A DNA stretch of 64,000 nt. It comes from Diplolepis rosae. Taxonomy: Eukaryota > Arthropoda > Insecta > Hymenoptera > Diplolepididae. A program made the translations under genes and the position numbers. This document shows positions 47,701-57,300 of this stretch, piece after piece (the first letter of the stretch is position 1; every line of letters begins with the position of its first letter). The notes beneath the pieces were generated by a model, which was not told where the DNA came from, made no database searches, and saw only the letters and a program-made list of their open reading frames with translations. The stretch spans positions 682,001 through 746,000 of the forward strand of contig JAPYXD010000754.1 in NCBI GenBank assembly GCA_030998225.1, read 5' to 3'.

Positions 47701-48270
47701 TGTCGTTCGTCACGCAATAACCCTCATTGTGCGCCCAGGCACGTAATATACTATTCCGAAACATTAAAAAAAGACATTGATTGTTTATAAAAAATAAAAA
47801 ATCGGGAATTTTACAACAAAATTAAGAGGATGTACCTTGTACGCTTGAAACTCGGTTTAAGCTAAGTATCAACGAAAAATACGAACCTTCGCAAAATCGG
47901 GGCCCACTTGGGAAGGCCTTACCCATTATTCTCTTCCATTTTGTGTTTATTTCTGCTGGATGAAAGTACTGATGTACAAAGACAGAAATTCATTAATAAT
48001 TTTTCTATTTTCTAGGGATACATTGGTGACCTTCTGTTTCAGAACTTACACCTTGCAGGTATTGTTGTTCAACGTAGAGAGAAAGGTGCAATCATGAATA
48101 ATAAATATATTATTTTTATTAATATTAATCGGTACGCAAATAAAATCAATGAGTCGTTGCATAAATCTAATGCGCAAGAATTTGGTGAGAAGAAAAATTT
48201 TTTTTCTACAATTCCACGCTTCCTTTTACGTAGCGAAGGTTACACAAGGCTTCCACAAGGAGAAAAATAG
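32771..48270 (+). CDS. Unrecognised multi-exon gene, copy C (intron expanded)
   Basis: All four exons seen in copy A are present: 32,771-33,066 (one codon longer than A, an extra Val codon), 33,178-33,285, 33,790-33,897 (donor GTGCGT) and the terminal exon 48,016-48,270 (255 bp, ending GEK before TAG). Reading frames and phases agree with copy A, and no stop or frameshift is visible in these exons. The last intron has grown to 14 kb through Copia, mariner and palindromic hAT insertions. This may prevent correct splicing. The protein is unrecognised and the 5' end was not found. Whether this copy is a gene or a well-preserved fossil needs transcript evidence. Confidence 0.45.
34179..34836. repeat. 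GC-rich composite repeat in copy C
   Basis: The first half has CGAGCG.AGCGAGGG-type palindromic sequence and two near-identical GCGGGCGGTATGAACATTAT units (near 34,378 and 34,420). The second half matches the composite repeat at 23.9-24.3 kb. The + strand ORF at 34,188-34,421 falls in repeat sequence and resembles no protein I know. It replaces a short spacer of copy B, so it is a private insertion. Confidence 0.55.
35130..35360 (-). pseudogene. LINE RT C-terminal fragment, copy C
   Basis: Counterpart of the copy A and B fragments, beginning MWCDRKLLRMSWLNKVTSQE and ending RQRLEYVK. Confidence 0.65.
35518..36070 (-). pseudogene. Mariner remnant, copy C (least deleted)
   Basis: The - strand reads RKKRPHLNKKKILFHDDNAA followed by HTSNIAQEKKHELGFES, the central catalytic block of a mariner transposase. 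Then a frame change leads to VPKPKRWLCVRRFERNEE. An HTH linker follows near 36,040. Copies A and B lost this central block. Confidence 0.65.
36120..37732. other. Shared intronic DNA, copy C
   Basis: Aligns with 9,660-10,960 (A) and 20,760-22,555 (B). No coding signal is seen. Confidence 0.45.
37733..38865. mobile_element. Foldback palindrome, copy C, left part
   Basis: The left arm runs past the palindrome centre to about 38,865, where Copia sequence begins. Pieces of the right arm reappear at 41,732-41,872 and 46,985-47,900, separated by later insertions. Confidence 0.65.
38866..41731 (+). mobile_element. Copia retrotransposon, 5'-truncated
   Basis: This GC-richer block carries the integrase, reverse transcriptase and RNase H of a Ty1/Copia element in the usual Copia order. 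Gag and protease, the start of integrase and the 5' LTR are absent. About 280 bp after the pol stop (41,450-41,731) is the probable 3' LTR, but without a second LTR its limits are not fixed. It lies inside the foldback palindrome of copy C. Confidence 0.8.
38917..41449 (+). pseudogene. Copia pol remnant (IN-RT-RNase H)
   Basis: The integrase core has GGSRYFLTFKDKATGYRHVY, LRSDNGREF and, after an in-frame TAA near 39,163, YNPEQNGKAERDN with the DDE glutamate. A frame change near 39,290 precedes KIFVGYTEESTNYQVYDPEN. The RT has LIDSKWVFRVKKDADG, KARLCVRGFLQREGIDF, a TGA at 40,214 inside QTAFLD.KLEE, LYGLKQAPRCW and LFVDDGL with the catalytic DD. The RNase H has STTEAEYVAAS, YVDNQSAI and KHIDVHFHFIREKV. 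At least two stops and two frameshifts show a decayed element. Confidence 0.82.
42102..42608 (-). pseudogene. Mariner transposase, deleted and frameshifted
   Basis: The 168-residue ORF has the HTH half (MSFEQKANIKFCFKVGKTFT, HTGRPKSVITENS, SKTSIYRILTDHLGLRKVCE). After a deletion that removes the first catalytic Asp it reads ATSHRSTLVTDFLTRNR and HSPYSPDMAPCDFYLFGKL with the last Asp. It stops after HWP. A shifted frame carries on from 42,101 (MKGKRFASVEAIQ) to about 41,950 as the normal C-terminus. It cannot encode an active enzyme. Confidence 0.82.
42647..46324. mobile_element. Palindromic 3.68-kb hAT-type foldback element
   Basis: The ends are CAGTGATCCCAGAT (42,647) and its near complement ending 46,324. 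The 8-bp duplication CTTTAGAC lies at 42,639-42,646 and 46,325-46,332. The arms, about 42,647-44,267 and 44,707-46,324, are inverted copies of each other: a 76-codon ORF at 42,763-42,993 (+) recurs without amino-acid change at 46,208-45,978 (-). Roughly 440 bp separates the arms. That spacer holds an AATCAGT-heptamer MITE and a further direct copy of arm sequence (44,400-44,560). No transposase domain is visible. CAGTG ends and the 8-bp duplication fit hAT. Confidence 0.85.
44570..44708. mobile_element. AATCAGT-heptamer MITE at the palindrome centre
   Basis: It starts CTCTCTAAATCTGAATCAG and ends CTGATTCAGATTTAGAGA. This short version has about 139 bp. It marks the point where the palindrome changes direction. 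Confidence 0.7.
46487..46984. repeat. Composite GCGCCTAGGCAC-family repeat, copy C
   Basis: Same parts and order as 23,705-24,312, with its own GAA-rich microsatellite near 46,825-46,858 and a shortened CGAGACGAAGC array. Confidence 0.55.
46985..47900. mobile_element. Foldback palindrome, copy C, right arm
   Basis: Matches 12,300-12,990 of copy A. It is split by a GC-rich repeat at 47,446-47,755. The outer end reads CCCACTTGGGAAGGCCTTACC. Confidence 0.65.
47446..47755. repeat. GC-rich GCGCCTAGGCAC-family repeat
   Basis: Inserted in the foldback arm between TTAATT and CCGAAACA. It contains the array of GCCTCGGCTACGCC-like units and ends GTAATATACTATT. Confidence 0.6.
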
Positions 48271-48743
48271 TTCCAAAAACTTTACTCGACTCAATATGCT
48301 TGAGTGGGTTCATGTGGAATGCATAAGTGTATCACTAACGCCCGAGAAGCTTCAACCAATAGTTCGGCAAACAGTGGACATAAATCGTTTCATATAATAC
48401 CTTTATTTCATTTTTGTATTTGTCCTTTCTATTTTATAAATCTCTTAATTGTACAATTTACTACTTGTAGTGTAGATCCTAAAAAATGATAACTTGTCAG
48501 ATTTTTCGGCAGAAATATATGATTCATTTACAAATAATTTCTTGCATATTCCTTAATTTTATTCTTCGGTCGAAAAAATAAATGAAACATGGAATGTTGG
48601 ATTTCCTTACAAAAAAAATAGTCAATAATTGAGGGGTCCATCGAATAACCAGTTATAGAATTTTAGCATTCCGTTTTAGGGCCCCTGAGAGCTTATAAAA
48701 AGTGTTTTCAATTTCAATTTTTGAAACAGGTTCTAGTAGACTA

Positions 48744-48930
48744 CACTGGGAAAAAATGCTACTGAATCAAAAGCATTTCTTTCCAAAAGCATGTATAATA
48801 TGAATTCATATAAATATACTACAAGAACCAATAAATATTTTACTAATTCTATAGCATATTGATTTGAATCCGTGATATACATGCTTTTGGAAAGGAATGC
48901 TATTGATTCAATAGCATTTTCTTCTCAGTG
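48744..48930. mobile_element. TACACTCAG-type MITE, copy C
   Basis: Counterpart of the element at 25,846-26,039. Homology to segments A and B ends just after it. Confidence 0.6.
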
Positions 48931-48965
48931 TAGAGGATAGCAGATAGAGAATAATTTTTAATATG

Positions 48966-49832
48966 CACTACCGGTCAAAATTGTGGGACCACCTGTTTTC
49001 CGATGATTGCTTAAATTATCTTAATTTCAATTCTGTGAGTGATAAAATTTGTTCTCTTAATGAATTGAATGCCATAAAAATTCTATATAAAATGAATCCA
49101 GAATGAAGTAATTTTGTTAAATTTTGAAGAAAGTATTGCAAAAATAGTCAAAATTTCAATGTTTTCTTAAATTTAAATAACTTTTGAAATAATCAACATT
49201 TTTTAATGTTCTTGGGCTTATTTTTAAGCTAAGATTCTTCAAAATCGCAGTAAATTATCATCATAAACGTATAATTTTTTTCTTGCATAGTGAAAAAAGT
49301 TAAAATTGTAACAGAAAAGAAGGGAAAATTTTAAAACATTTCATCTGTAGAACAATCATAATAAAAATCATATAAATATATGTTTCAAGGGAATTCCATA
49401 GAAAATTCATGATTATATGTTTTATATATCTTATAAAAATGTTTTTCTCAGCAAAAGCAATATTGGAATTTTTCCAACTTTTTTATTTGAACTTTAGCCT
49501 TGTGCACTATGCAAGATAAAAATTATACATTTATGATGACAATTTACTACGATTTTGTAGAATCTTAGCTTCAAAATGAGCCCAAGAATATTATAAAATT
49601 TTGATTATTTCCAAAGTTATTTAAAATGTAATAAAACATTGAAGTTTTGACTATTTTTGCAATACCTTCTTCAAAACTTGACGAAATTACTTCATTCTGG
49701 ATTCATTTTATGGAGAATTTTAATGGCATTCAATTCATCAAAAGAACAAATTTTATCACTCACAGAAATAAAATTAAAATAATTTAAGCAATCATCGAAA
49801 AACAGGTGGTCCCACAATTTTGACCGGCAGTG
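48966..49832. mobile_element. Tc1-like palindromic element
   Basis: The ends are inverted: CACTACCGGTCAAAATTGTG at 48,966 and its near complement ending 49,832. TATG occurs directly on both sides, which contains the TA expected for Tc1-type insertion. The CACTRCCGGTCAAAA start is typical of Tc1-like elements. The arms stay complementary for about 350 bp each. No ORF is present. Confidence 0.72.
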
Positions 49833-51374
49833 TATGTGAGGCTTGATAGAGTGTAAAATTTTAATACGAAATACCTGTTATTCAACAAGCATTTGAAAAT
49901 AAATACAGTTGATAACTGGTAGAAATAAGAACTTTCTAACATATCGACAGATAAATACAGTTAGTTACAGTCAGTCTAAGCAGCAGCAAGTAGAAGAGAT
50001 AAAAACTTTCTAATGTATCAACAGATGACAAGTAGATGGTGAAAATCTGTATTTTTGTTATTGTGAATTAAAGATTGGTCTACAATACTAATCAGCTTTA
50101 TTAGTTAAAGAATTTTTGAAGGGTACAACGACGTGAAAAAATAAATTACAAACATAGTATATTTGCAGAAATTATAAGTAAATATTACATTACAAGTAAC
50201 GTAAATTAGTAACCATCGCGATAATTGACAGAAAAATAAAAATATTACTGCTAATTAAAATCAATTCTCTTATTTTACTTTGTATTTCTATAATTGAAAC
50301 AGAAATTACATTTCATATATCATACATATATTAGATCTGACTTGTCTCATGGAATTAAAAACAAATTATGATTACGTTAAGAATACTTTATATGATGTAA
50401 AATAAATATATCAATCACTTTTGTTTTTCAAATAAAGATATTTTAAATTGGTTAAGAAACAGTCCACCACAAAAATAAAAATTTTACCTGTTGGAAATAA
50501 AATTTTACCTATATTTTTTATCAGTGAAATTTTACTGATTCAAGTAGCTAAAAAGAAGTTACTGTAAATCAGTCAAATTTCACTGATTACTTCAGTGGTA
50601 ATCAACTGATTTAACAGTGAAAAATATTTTTTTCATTAATTCAATCAGTGAAAATTAACTGATTTGTCAGTGAAAAATATTTTTGCACTGATTAATCGGT
50701 GAAAAGGCAAATTACTGATTCAATCAGTGAAAATTCGAATGATTCAGATTTAGAGAGTAATAACAATTATTAATCACTTTTTCCATTTTGATAATACTTG
50801 ATTATCATTTGTTTTTAAATATGTAAAAAATTGACAAAATTTTATCATCCATAAATAAAAATGGGTAGACTGTACTCATAAATTATAAATATGACGTTAT
50901 TTGAGATTACATATCTAGCTACAAAAAAATATAGAATCGTATAGTTTGTTAAATTTTTTTACACAGCTTAATAACTAAATATGCATGATAAAATGCGTAT
51001 AATTGGTTGGATCGAATCATTTAGTGTTTTTCGCGAATAATTGTATAATTTCCATATGCTTTACTTAAAGTGAACAAAATAACTATGCAAAATGATAAAC
51101 AAAACCATGGTATAAATTCCTATACTTCACCGAAGTTCTTTACTTACTGTACCAGTACTGCCTTCTAGTACTTAATTTTTTTTTCTTCCAAATCCATGCA
51201 AAATCAATTGTAAGCTCTTGGGATGTCTAATTTCACAATTCTTAACTGAATTTTGATTACAACGACGGCAAATTTTTTCCAAAAAATTGTTCAGTTATAA
51301 ATTCAAATATATTGTTCGTGAAATTATAAAAATTGATATATATTTTCCATATTAGATAAGGACATTGTATACAT
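49833..51374. other. AT-rich intergenic DNA
   Basis: No gene is seen between the Tc1-like element and the 3' end of the aminopeptidase-like gene. It contains one truncated AATCAGT MITE (50,520-50,757). The 3' UTR and poly(A) signal of the - strand gene would lie just left of 51,375, but I cannot fix its end. Confidence 0.5.
50520..50757. mobile_element. AATCAGT-heptamer MITE, one end missing
   Basis: The right end ATTTAGAGAG is intact at 50,748-50,757 and followed by TA. The left terminal CTCTCTAAAT is missing. The interior shows the usual alternating heptamers. Confidence 0.65.
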
Positions 51375-54300
51375 CTATGTGAGAATTTCTGTAGTACTAT
51401 TTGTACTTTTCTGGGTAGTCTGTTCTAAATCCTGTTCTTTTAGTTTCTTGTCCAGCCAAGAATTAATGACTGGGAAGTTCTTTTCACTCCATTGTGTTTC
51501 TCTCTTAATGTTTTCAAGAGCCTCTTCAATAATAGTCTGTGCATTTTTAAATTCCTCTTGTCTACTAGTATACAATTTAGAAACTTTGTCATAGCCTTCT
51601 TGAGTGTTAAAGGATGATATAGCCGTATTGATAATTCGGGTCCATAAGTTTGGCTTATCTTCGAATTTTTTCTTCACCATGTCCCAATGTTCGGCTAAAA
51701 AGTTAAACAATGTGGTGTATCCGGTTGCACTTCCGGTTAACGTACTTGCTATTAAATGGATGTCCGAGGTAGAAAATTTGGGATTTTGTTCAATGATTGT
51801 CACATTGAGCAACCTAGAAACATTAATTTCCAATTTTATTATTTACATTCCTTTGATCTCAATAAATTTGTTTGATATACTACTTTGTAGAATATTACCT
51901 TTTGATTTTGTTGTAATCTTTTGGACAACCAGCTAGTGTTTTTAAGAGGTAAGTCCTTTCACTCTGTTTTCTTTCATTGTTTTGAGGGAAGTTAATTACT
52001 CGTTGAAGTCCAAATTCCCATTCTTCTTCCGTGCCCCACTTAAATACTGGACAAAGAAACTCGTTTGCTACACTGCAAAGAAAGAAAATCATTTAAGGTT
52101 TTATTTTGTACTATTGCATTAAATATAGCTGGAGAATATAACTCAGAAGTGTATTCTTAAAATGTAATACGAACGGGTTCCCTTTATCGGGTTCTTCGTC
52201 TGTTAGCCATTTATTAAATTGTTTTCTGGCTTCCATAATGCAAGGTTCATATCCAGCGCGACACAAAAATATTTTTGACAGTCCCCTCATGTGTGTTTTC
52301 CATGAAGGTTCGTCAGGTTGTATGTTTTCTGATAATTCCATGTACAGAGGTTTCAATAAGCTACGAATGTATGCCTGGAAATAAATAATATTCTCCAAAT
52401 TCAAATTCAAAACCTCAGTTATTGCCTCAAAATGATTTTTATTTATTTTTCATTATTAAAGAAAACATTTTCTAGAATTTGAAAGCTTTGAAACTTGAAG
52501 GACTTTCTTACTTGAATTCTTGAAAATTCTATCAATTTTGAAATAATTTATACAAATGAAATCCATCTTAAAATAGGATTAATAAATACTCAAGACAAAG
52601 CATCTAGAACATGCCATAATATTTTAAGGATTTGATCGAAAAATTTATGAATTAATTACACATCAATAAAAATTGATACATTAAAAAAATTGTTATTCAC
52701 CTGAAATTTAATATAAATCTCTGATCCATGGATTCGCCTCCCAATGTGATCAATCATGGTAAATACTGGTTCCCAGACCACATGGTTTCTCTCGTTCTTT
52801 AAAAACAAAGTCATGTTCAGTGCAATCTCGAAACACAACTCATTGGCATATGCAAGATTCCAGGAATCGTGAAATAGTTTAGCCCTGGTTAAAGGTGGAA
52901 TTGTTTCACGTCCAGGTCCTTGAAGGAACTCAATCAACCTTCTCCAATTTTGGAAATCATAGTTTACTGGAAAAGGACCTGAAATGGAAAAATAATTTAA
53001 ATACACAATTTTCATTCAGTAAACTCTATGCGGATATTAATAAAAAAATTTATGGGGCAAAATTCGTCAAGTGTACCCGCCTAAAAACTTTTTGTCTCCG
53101 ATTTCCTTGAAAGTCCGCGAAATTATTGTCCTAGTAAACCTCTTTTAATTCCCCTAAGAGAACGTCTCTAGTACGACGGGTTGTCAGTATACAGGGGCTC
53201 GACTTTTCTACCATTTACCGCGCACGCTGATACTCAATTAACCATAATTTCTACAAAAGTTATCCAAATTAATTTTTTTATGGAGGTCTTGGAAACGTTC
53301 TTTCATCATCTTTACGCTGAAAGCAATGGTTTTAGATAACAAATATTATTTGAAATACATTATTTAATTTTAAACATATTTTTGAGTTTTTCTTCAAGTG
53401 CGGCCGTTAATTTTTTTTTCAAAATTATGTTTAAAAAAAAAGCTTGACTTTTTCGCTTTAAAATGAGCCATGGTCGAAATATACATATCTCCACCAATTT
53501 CTTTCGCCCCACTTTCGACCATGGCTCATTTAAAAGGGAAAAAGTCAAGCTTTTTTTAAACATAATTTTGTTTCCAAAATTAGCCGCCGCACTTGGAGAA
53601 AAACTCAAAAATATGTTTAAAATTCAAAAATGAAGTTCAAATAATTTTTTTCATCTAAAACCATTGCTTCCATCGTAAAGCTGATGAAAAAACGTTTCCA
53701 AGACCTCCATAAAAAATTAATTTGGATAACTTTGGTAGAAGTTATGGTTAATTGAGTATCAGCGTGCGCGGTAAAAAGTTGAAAATTCGAGCCCCTGTAT
53801 ACTGACAACCCGTCGTACTAGAGACGTTCTCTTAGGGGAATTAAAAGAGGTTCACTAGGACAATAATTTCGCGGACTTTCAAGGAAATCAGAGACAAAAA
53901 GTTTTTAGGCTTTTTAGGTTTTACTATTAAACTATTATTAAAAATGATCATACCAATTTCCTCTGGATTGGCGATGATGAAGCTATTTTTACTAACAAAA
54001 TCATTTATGGTTACGTTTACTCCTTTTTTGTTTCGTTTTACTGCTTCATCCGACAGTAGCCATACAGTAGGTCTGCTATTACTTAAATTTAATCGCTCTT
54101 GTGAAATTATTACCAACGGGATGTACCATGTAAGTCCGTTCTCATATGACGTGTATTTGGATGGCCCCTCTCGATGGTATCGTTTCTAAAATTAGGGTGT
54201 TTCTTCTAGGGTAGTTCACAAAAATCTCTTTTTATGTGTCTGCAGCTCCATTGCGGGAGTTTGATTCTCTGGATAAGAGAATAGTCTTATTTTTAAGAAT

Positions 54301-57300
54301 TTTCAAAATTGTTGTTGAGGTTGTGAGCATTAAATTAATGTAAAATGAGGATATTTATTAGTTTGGACTTTTTCAAAGTATAAAAATTAATTGTAGAGAA
54401 ACATCTTCTGAATTAAAATGATAGAATCTAAATCTGAATCAGTCAAATTTTCACAAATTGAATCAGTGATTTGCCTTTTCACTGATTCACCACTGAAAAA
54501 ATATATTTCAACTGCTAAATCAGTTGATTATCACTGATTGAATCAGTGGAAAAAATATTTTCACTGTTAAATCAGTTAATTTTCATTGAAGCAATCTGTG
54601 GAATTTGACTGATTTACAGTAACCTCTTTTTAGCTATTTGAATCAGTTAAAGTTAACTGATAATCAGTAGATTTTGATTGATTCATATTTAGAGAGAACA
54701 AAACTCTGACTTAATATCGGACTAAAAACAAAATTGTTGGTTATGATAGAAGTATACTGTGACTAAATTTAATTTTACGATTTTGTATATATGAATTGAA
54801 TGTTCTAGAAGCCACTCGACTTTGCAACGACGACAAACATGCAGACAGACATGATTTTAGCAATTCTTTTCTAAAAATATTTTATGTACCAAAATGTATA
54901 TTTTATATGCGAAAAATATGAAATTCGCGTTCCTTTCATGACTTCTATTGGAACCAACAAATTATTCTTTCAGTTAACTATAGAATCAAATGTAAAACTT
55001 CTATTTAGAGGGCATTCCTCTATGATTAATATTCATATTTTAACAAAATTATAAATTGAGAAAATCCCAATTTTCGCATAAATTTAATGCTTCCCACTTT
55101 TGAAATTTCTTTTTAAATTCTGAAAAAATCTGGAAGAATTTTCTCACCCAGAGAAGCAAACTCTCACTATACGGCTACGGGAAAATAAAAAAGTATTTTT
55201 GTGAACACGGATAATAAATCAGCGGTACCATACTTTGAAAACTGAATTAATTGGATAAAATATCTTTTTTTTTCAGTGTAAGTTTTATAAGTTAAATCTT
55301 TTGTCGAATATCTTCACGATAAATTATCTTTATTCGTATGTATAATGTCAAGGTCTTGCATCAGTTTAAAATGCAATAAACAGACAATTTAAATTGCGTT
55401 CCAGAGTCATAATTTTCCTAACTGTATCAATAATCTATTTTTCCTTAAATACTTCGCTGTTTAAGCTTGCTTTAATAAATGTGAAACACACAATTGATTT
55501 GCGATAGTTAACATAAAAAATCGCGAGTTATTTGTGATATTTGATATACTTGCAAAAATCAAGTCGTGAGAAATATCTGTGTGCGAGAGAAATAATACTT
55601 AGTGCATAAATGTCTTGTAATTTACTTGCGTGATGTTGATGGTTCCGTTATCATAATCGCGTTCGACCGTGACAAGTGGTAATCTATCGTGATCCATCCA
55701 AGGGTCTGCAACTTGACTTAGGGTGGTACCAACCGGAAGGTAACCAGTTTTATTTGCTACATCATTCATCGCTTTGTAAAAATCTGAATAGAAATATGTC
55801 CTTGGCCCTATATGTGGATTCATGTCAGGAATTCTGAAATGCAAGATAATTTGGTAGTTACTTTTACTGTTATAAGTAATTATATACTCTCTAAATATGA
55901 ATCAGTCAAAATATACTGATTATCAGTGAAATTTGACTGATTCAATTAGCTTAAAAGCGGTTACTGCGAATCAGTCAAATTTCATTGATTTTTTCAGTGA
56001 AAAGTAACTGATTTAACAGTGGAAAATATTGTTTTCACTAATTAAACAGTGAAAATTAACTGATTTAACAGTGAAAAATCTTGTTTCCACTGATGATTCA
56101 GTGAAAAGGCGGATCACTGATTCAATCAGTGAAAATTTGACTGATTCAGATTTAAAGAGTAGATCATAAGGACTCATCTTACTTTTGAATGAAATTCTGG
56201 ATACCAGCTCTGAAATTTTCTTTTCCTATAGTGTAGTTGAACATCCGGAACAATAATTCATCTATGCAAAAAGTCTTTTAGTTATAAATTGTAACATCTG
56301 CGAATTTTTATCAGATTTTGTATTCAATTTTACGGCCTTCCCCACACAATAATACAAGAACGAGCACAATTGGTTAGTATGCCACTTATGTAAAGTGAGG
56401 ATGCCGGTTCGAATCCGGGCTAAGGCAGATTTTTTTCTTGTTCAACAATTATTGCTCGGAAGGAGAGTAAAACTCAATACAATTTTTTTAGTTAAATATG
56501 CATAAAATAATAATTAAACATATGAAATAATAATTTAGTGTGGATATTTACATTTGGCACACTTCGAATCTCGGACTATGCCGAATCCATTACTGCGAAC
56601 ACTTTTTCCATAACCGTAGTATAAAGAATACAATACGGTCATTGGCCATTTCCCCTCTAATTCATCCGGATTAAGCTAAAAATCATAAGTAATAATTACT
56701 CTCGTAATTACTGTAGACATATTTCGAAATATTTTTTATAAACGGAACATGTACTTTTAATACACCTAGAATAAAAGTTCTAGAAACACCTAGCATCATT
56801 CTGAGGAAATAGCATATCCCCTCTCTGGATGTCTCCAATCATTTTAAGACTCCACTGAATTGTAGTCCTAGTGGAACTCTTTTAATCCCCCAAGGCAGAC
56901 AGCTCTAGTACGACTGGTTGTCAACATACAGGGACTCAAGTTTTCGATGTTTTAACACGCGCGCCATTATTCAATCAATCATAACTTTTGCTAAAGTCGA
57001 TAAATTTAATTTTCATACAAGTGTTTTTTAAATGTCTTTTATCAGCTTTCCGATAAAAATAATCATTTTGTAATAAAAAAAACAGTTTAGGCTCATTTTT
57101 CCATTTTAAAGATATTTTAGAGTTTTTTTCAAAATGCAATCCTTTAAGGTAGTTGTCGTGCCAAAAATCAGTCTCTGGAAAAAGAAGTTTTTCTATGATT
57201 TCGAGACTGGAAATTATATCATCAGCCGTGTCATATGCAAGGAAAGACACTCTTTTTAATGAAAAAATTTAAAAATTACGAAAATTAATTTTTTAATAAT

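Noticed and set aside
51379..51594. Plus-strand ORFs opposite the aminopeptidase-like exons
   Set aside because: Antisense shadows of well-supported - strand exons.
56361..56428. Functional tRNA gene
   Set aside because: B box is perfect, but the acceptor stem does not pair and the anticodon loop is abnormal.
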